A DNA stretch of 64,000 nt from Kitasatospora sp044457565 (lineage in GTDB: Bacteria; Actinomycetota; Actinomycetes; Streptomycetales; Streptomycetaceae). The stretch is from positions 294,245 to 358,244 of the forward strand of contig NZ_JBITGZ010000005.1 of NCBI RefSeq assembly GCF_044457565.1, written 5' to 3'. This document shows positions 16,041-25,185 of this stretch, piece by piece. A program made the translations under genes and the position numbers. Every line of letters begins with the position of its first letter. Position 1 is the stretch's first letter. Under the pieces are notes generated by a model. It did not search any database, was not told the origin of the DNA, and saw only the letters and a list, made by a program, of their open reading frames with translations.

Positions 16041-16901
16041 TTGGGCGGTCCCTCCGTGGCGGTCTTCCTCTTGGCGGTCGGCGCGGCCTGCTGCCTGGGC
16101 CTCGGCTTCGTCCTCCAGCAGCACGCGGCCCAGCGGGCTCCCCGCTCCGACCTGCTGCACTGGCGGCTGCTGCTGGACCTGATGCGGATGCCCGAGTGGC
16201 TGCTCGGCACCACGTTCATGGTCAGCGGCCTGGCGCTCAGCGCGCTCGCCCTGGACAAGGGCGAGGTGTCCCTGGTCGAGCCGCTGCTCGCGACCAACCT
16301 GATCTTCGCGATGGCCCTCTCACGGATCCTGACCCGCCAGTCGCTGGGCCGGTCCGGTTGGGCCGGGGTGGCGCTGCTCGCCGCCGGGGTGACGATGTTC
16401 ATCGTCGCCGGACGGCCGACCGGCGGCGGCGCCGAGGCCGGCGCACTGCGGCACTGGCTGGTGGTGGGCGTGGTGGTGGCCCTGACGCTGCTCCTGGTCT
16501 CGACCGCCCGCCGGATGCCGCTGTTCGAGGAGGCGACACTGCTGGCGCTCGCCGCCGGCCTGCTCTACGGACTCCAGGACGCCCTCACCCGGACCACCGC
16601 CCAGCGGCTGGACATCGCCGGGGTCGGCGAGGTGCTGCGCACCTGGGAGCCGTACGCGGTGGTGGCCTCCGGGATCGTCGGGCTGCTGCTGGTGCAGAGC
16701 GCCTTCGAGGCCGCGCCGCTGCGGATGTCGCTGCCGGCGCTGACCGCCGCCCAGCCGCTGGCCGGGATCGCCTGCGCCGTGGGCTTCCTCGGCGACCAGT
16801 TGCGGGTCACCCCCGCCGCGCTGGCGTGGCAGGCCACCGGGCTGGTCTGCATCGTCGTCGGCGTGATCGTGATCGGCCGTCACCCCGCCATGCCGACGTG
16901 A
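16041..16901 (+). CDS. DMT/EamA-like multispanning membrane protein
   Basis: A 286-residue membrane protein with about nine or ten hydrophobic segments, resembling the drug/metabolite transporter superfamily group often annotated as DMT family transporter in actinomycetes. Typical features are GLGFVLQQHAAQ in the first segment, KGEVSLVEPLLATNLIFAM, and AAPLRMSLPALTAAQPLAGI in the second half. The start is uncertain: TTG at 16041 or GTG at 16056. The substrate is unknown. Confidence 0.75.
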   Translation: MGGPSVAVFLLAVGAACCLGLGFVLQQHAAQRAPRSDLLHWRLLLDLMRMPEWLLGTTFMVSGLALSALALDKGEVSLVEPLLATNLIFAMALSRILTRQSLGRSGWAGVALLAAGVTMFIVAGRPTGGGAEAGALRHWLVVGVVVALTLLLVSTARRMPLFEEATLLALAAGLLYGLQDALTRTTAQRLDIAGVGEVLRTWEPYAVVASGIVGLLLVQSAFEAAPLRMSLPALTAAQPLAGIACAVGFLGDQLRVTPAALAWQATGLVCIVVGVIVIGRHPAMPT

Positions 16902-17124
16902 CGTCCGGCCGACGGCTCGGCGCGAGCGCGCGCCAGGGCCGAGGCGCGGGCCGAGATGTGGCGCGGCGCGGGCCGGGGCGTGCGCGCCGGGAGGAGAAGG
17001 GCTCGTCGGCGTCCTATCGTGGGGGTCCCGGCCGTCCGTCGAGCCACCGCAGCCACCGCACGCCCCGCGCGCATCGGCGGGGCGGCGCCCGCGCCGGACC
17101 CCGACCCCGCTGGAGTTCCGCGCG

Positions 17125-17747
17125 TGCTGGAGTGCCGAGGCGGATCTGGTGGCCGGCACCCTCGTCGCCGGCCTCGGACTGGCCTGCCTGGCGAGGGTGC
17201 ACCGGCCCGGGCAGCTGCCGCTGGCCGCGCTGCCGCTGGTCCTGGGCGTCCATCAGCTGATCGAGGCGGCGGTCTGGCTCGGCGTGGACGGACGCCTCGG
17301 CCCGGGGCCCGCCCAGGCCGCCGGACGGCCTGGGCCGTGATCGCACTGCCACTGCTCCCGGTGCTGGTGCCGCTCGGCGTCCTGTGCGCCGTACGGTCGC
17401 GGGCGGGCCGGGCCCGCAAGGTGGCCTTCGCCGTCCTGGGCGTGGCGGTCGCGGTGCCGCTGGCGGTGGCCGTCGCCCGCCATCCCGAGGTCACCGGCGA
17501 CGCCCTCGCGTACGGGGTCGGGCTCTCCTTCGCGCCCCTGCTGCTGGCCGGCTACCTGGTGGCGACGATCGGATCGCTGCTGTTCAGCGGGGACAGCGGG
17601 CTGCGGCTGCTCGGCCTGCTCGTCGGCGCCGCCGCCATGGTGTCGGCGGTGCTCTGGCGGCTGGCCTTCGCCTCGACCTGGTGCGCGCTGGCCGCCGCGG
17701 TCAGCGTGCTGCTGCTGCGCTGGGTGGGCCGGCCCCGCCCGGCCTGA
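17125..17747 (+). pseudogene. DUF6629 membrane protein, start lost and frameshifted
   Basis: Two frames together give a DUF6629-type membrane protein. The first, from 17125, reads CWSAEADLVAGTLVAGLGLA and LPLAALPLVLGVHQLIEAAVWLG, matching the family N-terminus, where MCWSA is usual. Here the codon before Cys is GCG, so the start codon appears lost. Near 17320-17330 the frame must shift by one base (one C missing in GCCGCCGGACGG) to continue as RTAWAVIALPLLPVLVPLGVL through LLWRLAFASTWCALAA-type sequence to the stop at 17747. Each lesion alone could be an error; both together suggest a pseudogene. The family assignment rests on recognition of these motifs. Confidence 0.7.
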
Positions 17748-17845
17748 AGCCGCAGCCGCCCCGCCACCGCCGCCGGCCACCGCTGCGCCGCCACCGCCCG
17801 CCGCTCCCACTGGCGCGCGCCCGGCCCGTTGCCCAGACTGACTGC

Positions 17846-19573
17846 ATGGCCCGGCTCAACGACGAGGTGGGGGCCCTGCTCCAGGAGTACGCGGACCTCA
17901 TCTCGATCACCGGAGGGGACGCCTTCCGGGCGCGCTCCTACGAGAAGGCCGCCCGCGCGGTGAGCGGGTACGGCGAGGACATCGCACAGCTGGACGCCAA
18001 GGGCCTCCAGCAGATCCCCGGGGTGGGGAAGTCCACCGCCGAGAAGATCGCCGGGTACCTGCGCACCGGCCGGATCGAGGCACTCGAACAACTGCGCGCG
18101 AAGATCCCCGCAGGCGTCCGGGAAATCATGGCGATCCCGTACCTGGGCCCCAAGAAGGCGCTGGCGCTCTACCGCGATCTGGACATCGGCTCGGTGGACG
18201 AGCTGGCGGACGCGATCCGGGCCGGGCGGCTGAGCGAGGTCGCGGGGTTCGGCGAGCGCAGCGGGGAGAAGATCCTCCAGGGCATCGAGCTGATGCGGCA
18301 GTCCGGCGGCCGGGTCGGCATCGACGTCGCGCTGGAGCAGGCCGAGGACGTCGTCGCGGCGCTCTCCGCCGTCCCGGGCTGCACCCGCTGCGCGTACGCG
18401 GGGTCGCTGCGGCGGATGCGGGAGACCATCGGCGACATCGACGTGCTGGCCACGGCCGAGGACTCCGAGCCGCTGATGCGCGCGCTGACCGAGCTGCCGT
18501 ACGTCGCCGACGTGATCGTGCGCGGACCGACCAAGACCTCGGTCCGCACCGGCAAGGGTCTCCAGGTCGATCTGCGGGTGGTGCCGCAGGAGGACTGGGG
18601 CGCGGCCCTGATCTACTTCACCGGCTCCAAGGCGCACAACATCCGGCTGCGCACGATCGCGGTCAGGGCGGGTCTCAAGCTCTCCGAGTACGGGCTGTTC
18701 GACGCGGGCAGCGGCGACAAGATCGTCTCGGAGTCCGAGGAGGAGGTCTACGCGGCGCTCGGACTGCCCTGGATCCCGCCGACGCTGCGCGAGGACCGGG
18801 GCGAGATCGAGGCGGGTCTGCGCGGGGAGCTGCCACAGGTGGTGACGGAGCAGGACCTGCGCGGCGATCTGCACACCCACACCGACCTGACCGACGGGGT
18901 CGCGTCGCTGGACGACATGGTCGCGGCGGCGGCCAGGCGCGGCTACGCCTACTTCGCGGTGACCGACCACGCGCCGAACCTGGTCATGCAGCGGATGACG
19001 GACGAGAAGATGCTCGCCCAGCGCGAGCAGGTGCGCGAGCTCGCCGCGAGGTACCGCCGGATGCGGCTGCTGCACGGCACCGAGCTGAACATCGACCCGG
19101 ACGGCGGCGTCGACTGGCCCGCCGAGTTCCTGGCCGGCTTCGACGTCTGCGTGGCCTCCGTCCACTCGCACTTCGGCGCGGGCCGGGACGCCCAGACCCG
19201 GCGGCTGATCCGGGCCTGCGAGAACCCGCACGTCCATGTGATCGGCCACCCGACCACCCGAATGATCGGGCGCAGGGCGCAGCTGGACGTCGACCTCGAC
19301 GCCGTGTTCGAGGCCGCCGCCCGTACCGGCACCGCGATGGAGATCAACGGTTCGCCGCACCGGCTCGACCTGCGGGACGAGGACGTGCTGCGGGCGAAGC
19401 GCTTCGGTGTGAAGTTCTCCATCGACAGCGACGCGCACTCGGTGGCCAACCTCGGCAATCCCCGCTTCGGCGTCGGTACGGCGCAGCGCGCCGGGCTGAC
19501 CCCGGAGGATGTGATCAACACCTGGCCGTGGCAGCGGCTGAAGCGCTTCCTGCGCAAGGATCCGGCCCGCTGA
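17846..19573 (+). CDS. polX: DNA polymerase/3'-5' exonuclease PolX
   Basis: A 575-residue bacterial family X polymerase with PHP domain. Residues about 1-150 hold helix-hairpin-helix repeats (LQQIPGVGKSTAEKI, YLGPKKALALY, VAGFGERSGEKIL). The polymerase palm carries catalytic Asp197, Asp199 (GDIDVL) and Asp242 (VDLRVV). The C-terminal PHP exonuclease starts at His343-X-His345 (HTHTDLTDG), with FDVCVASVHSHFG, VHVIGHPTTR and FSIDSDAHS completing the metal site. It acts in DNA gap filling and repair. Length and all catalytic positions fit the family. The ATG at 17846 is the family start. Confidence 0.93.
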   Translation: MARLNDEVGALLQEYADLISITGGDAFRARSYEKAARAVSGYGEDIAQLDAKGLQQIPGVGKSTAEKIAGYLRTGRIEALEQLRAKIPAGVREIMAIPYLGPKKALALYRDLDIGSVDELADAIRAGRLSEVAGFGERSGEKILQGIELMRQSGGRVGIDVALEQAEDVVAALSAVPGCTRCAYAGSLRRMRETIGDIDVLATAEDSEPLMRALTELPYVADVIVRGPTKTSVRTGKGLQVDLRVVPQEDWGAALIYFTGSKAHNIRLRTIAVRAGLKLSEYGLFDAGSGDKIVSESEEEVYAALGLPWIPPTLREDRGEIEAGLRGELPQVVTEQDLRGDLHTHTDLTDGVASLDDMVAAAARRGYAYFAVTDHAPNLVMQRMTDEKMLAQREQVRELAARYRRMRLLHGTELNIDPDGGVDWPAEFLAGFDVCVASVHSHFGAGRDAQTRRLIRACENPHVHVIGHPTTRMIGRRAQLDVDLDAVFEAAARTGTAMEINGSPHRLDLRDEDVLRAKRFGVKFSIDSDAHSVANLGNPRFGVGTAQRAGLTPEDVINTWPWQRLKRFLRKDPAR

Positions 19574-19608
19574 CCCCCTTGGCAGCGAGTGCACAAAAGG
19601 GACATAAT

Positions 19609-19805
19609 AGTAGTCGGACCTGCGGGGCAGGCAAGAGGAAGTTCGACCGCAGGAGGCAGTGGCGACAGATCGAGGTCTGCCGCTGGTACCTCGGTCGACG
19701 ATCGAACTCATCACAGCCGGAGGACGGGCAGTACGGTCCGGAGGCTGCACCTCGATCCCCCTCGCAGGTTCGCCGCGCCCGGCCCCGCCGGGCGCTTCTT
19801 GTTGC
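19609..19805 (+). ncRNA. Candidate short transcription unit (sRNA or leader)
   Basis: A promoter-like pair TTGGCA (19579-19584) and CATAAT (19603-19608), 18 bases apart, is followed about 165 bases later by an intrinsic-terminator-like hairpin with perfect 9-base arms GCGCCCGGC/GCCGGGCGC (19775-19783, 19787-19795) and a TTCTTGTT tail. A CCTGC-GGG-GCAGG hairpin lies near the predicted 5' end. A GTG at 19659 has AGGAGG just upstream, but the frame runs through the terminator without family resemblance. So this may be a small RNA or carry a short peptide. It lies just after polX on the same strand. Confidence 0.35.
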
Positions 19806-20352
19806 CCCCGAATCCCGTTGCCCCCGAATCGCCGTTGCTCCCCGCGTCGCCCTCCCGGGCCGGACGGTCACAGGGGCGCCGACCGGACCGTCCCCGTCCC
19901 GACATCGCGCCGCCAGGGCGCACTGATGTTCTGACGGTTGGTCGACACCAGGTCGGCAGCAGTCGGCATCCGGCCAAGATCACCTGCACGGCACTCTCGT
20001 GCGAGCGGGCGTCGAGGGCGCGCCGTCATGCCCGCAGGGCCGTCTCCCGTGGGTCGCCATCGGAGGCCGCGGCGCGGCCGACGGCGCCTGCGCGCCGGGT
20101 GCTCCGGCCGGGCGCCGGGCGCATCCGTGAGCGCCGGAGGCGACCGCACGGACTCCCCGGATCAGCGCGCGCCGGTGTCGGCACCCATCCGGCTCACGCC
20201 CCTGGTGCGCGCGGGCAAATCTTCAGGACACACCCTGTTGCCTGCGAGAACTCTATCTGTCGGGGCATAACTTTGACGGTAAATCAGATATTCCGGCCAC
20301 CACGCGGCCATGCACCCTCTGCCGGGCTGCCCTAGCCGATCGAAAGGGCCCC
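19806..20352. other. Intergenic region before the GH3 gene
   Basis: About 550 bases without a supportable gene. The last 130 bases become less GC-rich (around 20220-20300) and probably contain the promoter of the secreted GH3 gene. GAAAGGG lies just upstream of its ATG. A minus-strand frame at 19868-20149 has no family resemblance. Confidence 0.4.
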
Positions 20353-23226
20353 ATGCAACTCATCTCCTCCCGGACGCGTTCCCTCGCCCTGGTCCTGGGC
20401 ACCTGCCTGCTCGCCGCATCCGCCCAACCCACCCGGTCCGCGGTGGCCGCCGCCCTCGCCCCCGCGCGGGTGGCCGCCAGCCCGTGGCTGGATCTGTCGC
20501 AATCGCTCGAACAGCGGATCGACGCACTGCTCGGGCAGCTCACCCTGGAGGAGAAGACCACCCTGCTGCACAGCGCCGACGCACCGGTCGGCGTCCACTC
20601 CGTCGGCTACGTCGCGGGCGTGCCCCGGCTGGGCATCCCGCCGCTGCGGCTGGCCGACGGCCCTGGCGGGGTGCGGGACGGGCTGCCCGCCACCGCGATG
20701 CCGGCGCCGGTGTCGCTCGCGGCCAGCTTCGACCCGGCCCTGGCGAACACCTACGGCACGGTGCTCGGCCGGGAGGCCAGGGCCCGCGGGTACCAGGTGC
20801 TGTACTCGCCGATGGTCAACATCGTCCGGATCCCGCAGGGCGGGCGGAACTTCGAGACCTTCGGCGAGGACCCGTACCTGGCGGGCCGGATCGCCGCCGC
20901 CCAGATCCGGGGCATCCAGTCGCAGCAGGTCGCGGCACAGGTCAAGCACTATGTGGCGAACAACCAGGAGGACAACCGGATGTCCTTCAGCTCGGACGTC
21001 GACGAGCGGACGCTGAACGAGATCGAGCTGCCCGCCTTCGAGGCCGCCGTCCGCGACGGGCGCTCCTGGTCGTCGATGTGCGGCTACAACCGGGTGAACG
21101 GCAACTGGGCGTGCGAGCACTTCCCGCTGCTGCACGATGTTCTGAAGGGTCGTTGGGGATTCGACGGGGTCGTGGGCTCCGACTACCCGGCCACCCACTC
21201 GACGGTGAACGCCGCGGCGGCCGGCCTGGACCAGGAGTTCGGCGGCTCGACGTACTTCAACGCCCTGGCCGACGCCGTCAACGGCGGGCGGCTCGCCCCG
21301 GCCGTCGTCGACGACCAGACCCGGCGGGTGCTGCGGCTGATGTTCCGCACCGGGGTGCTCGACGGCGGCGGGAACCCGCCCGCCGACCCGGCGGCCGGTG
21401 CCCGGGACGCCCGGGCCGCCGCCGTGGCCGGCACGGTCCTGCTGAAGAACGAGCGCGCCACCCTGCCGCTGAACCCCGCGGCGCTGCACTCCCTCGCGGT
21501 GGTCGGGCCGTGGGCGGACCGCGTCTACACCGGTGGCGGCGGCTCCTCGCACGTCACGCCCTACGGCGAGTTCACGCTGTCGCCGCGCTCGGGGATCACC
21601 GCGCGGGCCGGCGGCGGGGTGAGTGTGCGCTACCACGACGGCCGCGACCGCGACGCGGCGGCGACCCTGGCCGCCGGCGCCGACGTGGCGGTGGTCGTGG
21701 TCGGTGATGACGAGACGGAGGGCGCCGACCGCAGCTCGATCGAGCTGTCCGCCGAGGACAACGCCCTCGTCCAGGCCGTCGCCCGGGCCAACGCCCGCAC
21801 GGTGGTGGTGCTCAACACCGGCGGTCCGGTGACGATGCCCTGGCTGGACGCCGTGCCGGCCGTCCTGGAGACCTGGTACCCCGGCGAGCAGGACGGCGCC
21901 GCGCTCGCCGACGTGCTCTTCGGCGACGCGGACCCGGGCGGGCGGCTGCCGCTGACCTTCCCCACCTCGCTGAGCGCCACGCCGATCACCGACCCGGCGC
22001 AGTACCCCGGCGTCAACGAGACGTACAGCTACTCCGAGCGGCTGCGGGTCGGGTACCGCTGGTACGACGCGAGCGGTACGCCGCCGCTCTTCGCCTTCGG
22101 CCACGGCCTCTCCTACACCACCTTCGGGTACTCCGGCCTGTCGGTGCGGGGCCCGGACGCGAGCGGTCGGGTCCAGGTCGAGTTCGACGTGACGAACCGC
22201 GGGTCGCGCAGCGGCAGCGAGGTGCCGCAGTTGTACGTCGCCTTCCCCTCGGCCGCCGGGGAGCCGCCCCAGCAGCTCAAGGGCTTCGGCAAGGTCGCCC
22301 TCTCCCCCGGCCACTCCCAGCGCGTGTCGTTGTGGCTGGACCGCTCGTCCTTCGCCACCTGGGACCCGGGCGCGCACGGCTGGCAGGTGCCCGGCGGCCG
22401 GTACGGGATCACGGTGGGCGCCTCCTCCCGTGACGCCCGGCTGAACGGCTCGGTGGAGGTGCCCGCCTCCCCCACGGTGTCCGCCTGGGCGGGCCGGATC
22501 ACCGGCGACGACGGCCGCTGCCTGGACGCGGCGGCCGCCGCCGGGAGCACCGCGGAGGCGGTGCGGATCACCGGCTGCGAGGGCACCGCGGCGCAGGAGC
22601 TGACGGTCTCCTCGGACGGCACCCTGCGCGCACTCGGCAGCTGTCTGCACGCCGCCGGCACGGGCAACGGCGCGCCGGTACGGCTGCTCGAATGCACCGG
22701 CCAGGGCGCGCAGGTGTGGACGGCCCGGCCGGACACCATGCTCGTCAACCCCGCCAGCGGCCGCTGCCTGGACAGCGACGGCGCCCGGCTGGAGCTCTGG
22801 GACTGCCACGGCGGCGCGAACCAGCGCTGGTACACGCCCCGCCCGAGCGGCCCGGTGACCGGCATCGCCGGGAAGTGCGTGGACGTCGACGGGGCGGCCA
22901 CGGTCAACGGCACCGCCGTCCAGCTGTACCGCTGCAACGAGACCGGCGCCCAGGACTGGACCGTCCGGCAGGACGACTCCCTGCGGGCGTTCGGCAAGTG
23001 CCTGGACGTCAAGGACGGCAGAACCGCCAACGGGACGCAGGTGCAGCTCTACGACTGCAACGGCACCGGGGCGCAGCGCTGGACCCCCCGTCCGGACGGC
23101 ACGCTGGTGAACCCGCCGTCCGGACGCTGCCTGGACGATCCCGGCAGCGGCGCGGCCGACTTCGACCGGCTGCTGATCTGGGACTGCCACGGCGGCGCGA
23201 ACCAGCGCTGGGTGCTGCCCGCCTGA
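20353..23226 (+). CDS. Secreted GH3 beta-glycosidase with ricin-type lectin domains
   Basis: A 957-residue exported glycoside hydrolase. Residues 1-about 40 are a signal peptide (RTRSLALVLGTCLLAASA). The GH3 N-terminal domain spans about 45-310 with LRLADGPGGVRDG, KHYVANNQEDNR and the nucleophile motif GVVGSDYP (Asp277). The GH3 C-terminal domain follows (about 330-580) with TGGGGSSHVTPY and WYPGEQDGAA, then a fibronectin-III-like domain (about 595-700) with LFAFGHGLSYT just before. From about 714 to the end are two ricin-B-type lectin domains with repeated CLD..G and QxW motifs (NQRW, AQDWT). It probably cleaves beta-linked glycosides or xylosides in plant polysaccharide, with the lectin part binding sugar. 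Confidence 0.92.
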   Translation: MQLISSRTRSLALVLGTCLLAASAQPTRSAVAAALAPARVAASPWLDLSQSLEQRIDALLGQLTLEEKTTLLHSADAPVGVHSVGYVAGVPRLGIPPLRLADGPGGVRDGLPATAMPAPVSLAASFDPALANTYGTVLGREARARGYQVLYSPMVNIVRIPQGGRNFETFGEDPYLAGRIAAAQIRGIQSQQVAAQVKHYVANNQEDNRMSFSSDVDERTLNEIELPAFEAAVRDGRSWSSMCGYNRVNGNWACEHFPLLHDVLKGRWGFDGVVGSDYPATHSTVNAAAAGLDQEFGGSTYFNALADAVNGGRLAPAVVDDQTRRVLRLMFRTGVLDGGGNPPADPAAGARDARAAAVAGTVLLKNERATLPLNPAALHSLAVVGPWADRVYTGGGGSSHVTPYGEFTLSPRSGITARAGGGVSVRYHDGRDRDAAATLAAGADVAVVVVGDDETEGADRSSIELSAEDNALVQAVARANARTVVVLNTGGPVTMPWLDAVPAVLETWYPGEQDGAALADVLFGDADPGGRLPLTFPTSLSATPITDPAQYPGVNETYSYSERLRVGYRWYDASGTPPLFAFGHGLSYTTFGYSGLSVRGPDASGRVQVEFDVTNRGSRSGSEVPQLYVAFPSAAGEPPQQLKGFGKVALSPGHSQRVSLWLDRSSFATWDPGAHGWQVPGGRYGITVGASSRDARLNGSVEVPASPTVSAWAGRITGDDGRCLDAAAAAGSTAEAVRITGCEGTAAQELTVSSDGTLRALGSCLHAAGTGNGAPVRLLECTGQGAQVWTARPDTMLVNPASGRCLDSDGARLELWDCHGGANQRWYTPRPSGPVTGIAGKCVDVDGAATVNGTAVQLYRCNETGAQDWTVRQDDSLRAFGKCLDVKDGRTANGTQVQLYDCNGTGAQRWTPRPDGTLVNPPSGRCLDDPGSGAADFDRLLIWDCHGGANQRWVLPA

Positions 23227-23283
23227 GCGGGTCGGGCGGAGCGCGGGTGCGCCGGGAGGCGCGGGAGACCCGGTGTCAGACAG

Positions 23284-23319
23284 CACGATGCGCCCCGGAC
23301 TGGTCCGGGGCGCATCGTG
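23284..23319 (+). terminator. Terminator after the GH3 gene
   Basis: Perfect inverted repeat with 17-base arms (23284-23300 and 23303-23319; core CCCCGGAC/GTCCGGGG), 57 bases after the GH3 stop. There is no strong U-tract, as is common in streptomycetes. It may also act for the minus-strand regulator ending at 23476. Confidence 0.85.
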
Positions 23320-23475
23320 TGCCCTTCCGTTCCTCGCCGATGGGCCTGGGTGGCGGGATCAGCAGGATCCGGGTGTGCAGGGTGACTGCGCCTGGATCCG
23401 GTGGGGTGGGGCTGTAGGGACAGGGGCAGGGGACCGGTCGCTGCATGGGAGGCGCTCTGTCGCAGGTACGGAAGG

Positions 23476-23787
23476 TCAGGAGGCGATCCGCTCCTGGGTG
23501 TCCGTGTTCTTGCTGCGACCGGCCGGCTGCTGGCCGACGGGGGCGAGGACTTCGACGGCCAGCTTCGCCCGCCGCAGATGGGCCTCGGAGGCCTTCTGGA
23601 ACTCCGGGGACTGGACCCGCCGACGCAGGTGCTCCTCGACGGCTTCCCTCACCACCGCGTTCGGGGTGGTGTCGAAGATGGCCGCGTAGGCCTGGATCTT
23701 CTCGAGCTGGGCCTCGGAGAAGCGCACCGAGACGACCACCGCCTTGTTCCTGTCCGGTGCGTCTGTGGTTTGACGAGTGCTCGGCAT
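23476..23787 (-). CDS. Ribbon-helix-helix DNA-binding protein
   Basis: A 103-residue protein with an RHH fold in residues about 14-60: KAVVVSVRFSEAQLEKIQAYAAIFDTTPNAVVREAVEEHL. The N-terminal strand and the two helices are those of CopG/ParD-like repressors. AGGAGG lies four bases before the ATG. There is no adjacent RelE/ParE-type toxin, so a classical toxin-antitoxin pair is not supported. It is divergent from the unknown gene at 24072, and repeated GTAGTG/CACTAC sites lie between them. Confidence 0.75.
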   Translation of the reverse strand: MPSTRQTTDAPDRNKAVVVSVRFSEAQLEKIQAYAAIFDTTPNAVVREAVEEHLRRRVQSPEFQKASEAHLRRAKLAVEVLAPVGQQPAGRSKNTDTQERIAS

Positions 23788-23840
23788 GTGCCCTCCTGGG
23801 ACTGAACTCCGACGGGGGCGCAGTTGGCGCGCCGCCCCGT

Positions 23841-23968
23841 GTAGTGCACCCGGGGTGTTCCCGAGTAGTGTCTTCAGGTTACCCTCCCTGCACTACTAGG
23901 ACACACAAATCAGCACTTCTTTGTTAGACGACCTTTCTCACTACAAGCACCGGGAACTACAGGACTAC
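23841..23968. promoter_or_regulatory. Repeated GTAGTG/CACTAC sites, possible RHH operator
   Basis: GTAGTG occurs at 23841 and 23865 and its complement CACTAC at 23891 and 23939, with related ACTAC at 23956 and 23964. The region is distinctly less GC-rich than its surroundings. RHH proteins bind clusters of short half-sites of this kind, so this is a plausible operator controlling both divergent genes. Binding is inferred. Confidence 0.4.
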
Positions 23969-24071
23969 GTTCACGCGTTGTAGGGGTCGAGTAAGTGCTA
24001 GAGGGGTCTGCAGGCTTCGAGCAGGCAGGCTCCGCCAAGGCATCGCGCGCGGTACAGGTAGGAGGCCGGTC

Positions 24072-25100
24072 GTGGAGCAGAGCAGTGAGGCACCGCTGGA
24101 GGGGTTCGGCGCCCTCGGATACATAGAGGTCGCCAGCGTCCTCGCCGGGCGCGCCATGGGGCCGGTCAGCGACGAGCACCTCGTGCTGAACCGGGTCACC
24201 GAGATCGACGCCGGCCCACCGCCCACGAAGGCCGCGGCATACGAGATCCTCGCGCGACCCGACGAACCGGCGGACCACCAGCAGGCCTCCGTCCCGGCCC
24301 AGCGCGGAGCCGCCCTGCACGATGAGTGCTACGCGCTCGGCCGCGCCCGCATCGAGGCGCGTTCGTACAAGGCCGTCCACGAGGCGGCCTGCGCCATGCA
24401 CCCGGGGATGACCGTCTACGGCCCCGGGGACGGCCTGCACCCGCACGAGCGGGAAGCGGCAGTACGCGAGAGCCGGCGGGCAGGGCGACCAGGCGCACTG
24501 TTCGGACTGACCGGCTCCCTCAACTCCTACCTCGCCAACGGCCGTTCGAGCGCGCTCGGCGCCGCCGTGCTGCTGTGGACGCCCGCCATGCCGCTGGTCG
24601 CCGCCGTGACCACCCGTCGTAGCAGGGTCGCCGCCGCGTTCGGCTACGACGCCTTCCGGTGGGACGCCCGGTTCGGGGCCTGGCACCTCTTCCGTGAAGC
24701 CCAGACCGTCCCGCTCGCCGGCTCCGTGGTCGTACCCACCGCGCTGGCCGAACGCCCCGGCGTCGTGGCCGCCCTGAAGCCCCGCGAACTGGAGTTCACC
24801 GGCTCGGCCAACGCCGGGATCACCGACCTGCTGCTGGCAGGCAACACCCCGGCCGCGGTGACTGGGACGTCGAACGCGATCTCCAGCACCGCGATGTTCA
24901 TCGCCGCCGCCGCCGGCTGCACGATCAAGCCCACCGACAGGGACACCCCGGGCAGCCTCTGCACTTGGATGATCATGGACATGATCCGCAAGGACCTCGA
25001 CGGCACCTCCCCCGTCCCCGCCCTGGTCGTCGGCCATGACGACTTCACCGTCCAGGATCTCGTACGCGATCTACGCGGAGCCAACGGTGAACTCCTCTGA
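24072..25100 (+). CDS. Unrecognised 342-residue protein
   Basis: A 342-residue protein with GTG start at 24072 and TAGGAGG six bases upstream. I do not recognise the family. Visible features: an acidic N-terminus (GFGALGYIEVASVLAG), a central region with YKAVHEAACAMHPGMTVYGPGDG, a hydrophobic stretch ALGAAVLLWTPAMPLVAAV (about residues 158-176) that may be one membrane pass or a buried helix, and a C-terminal part with GNTPAAVTGTSNAISSTAMF and CTWMIMDMIRKDL. There are no obvious catalytic motifs. It is divergent from the RHH regulator and followed by another unknown gene, so the three may be one accessory unit. Confidence 0.6.
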   Translation: MEQSSEAPLEGFGALGYIEVASVLAGRAMGPVSDEHLVLNRVTEIDAGPPPTKAAAYEILARPDEPADHQQASVPAQRGAALHDECYALGRARIEARSYKAVHEAACAMHPGMTVYGPGDGLHPHEREAAVRESRRAGRPGALFGLTGSLNSYLANGRSSALGAAVLLWTPAMPLVAAVTTRRSRVAAAFGYDAFRWDARFGAWHLFREAQTVPLAGSVVVPTALAERPGVVAALKPRELEFTGSANAGITDLLLAGNTPAAVTGTSNAISSTAMFIAAAAGCTIKPTDRDTPGSLCTWMIMDMIRKDLDGTSPVPALVVGHDDFTVQDLVRDLRGANGELL

Positions 25101-25185
25101 CCCCGCCCGCCCGCTCCGCAGCGAAGAACCCGACCGGCACTCCCCGCGCCACCACCCCCGGCCCCTCACCCACGAAGAGGACACC

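Noticed and set aside
17552..19750. 732-codon open frame antisense to polX
   Set aside because: Shadow frame; the polX frame has all catalytic motifs.
19659..19934. 91-residue protein after AGGAGG-GTG
   Set aside because: The frame runs through a strong terminator hairpin and becomes Pro/Arg-rich; the short transcription unit is a better explanation.
20332..23286. 984-codon open frame antisense to the GH3 gene
   Set aside because: Arg/Gly/Val-rich shadow of the real GH3 gene; no domain and no start signal.
23476..23787. ParD-type antitoxin of a toxin-antitoxin pair
   Set aside because: No RelE/ParE-like partner is encoded on either side.
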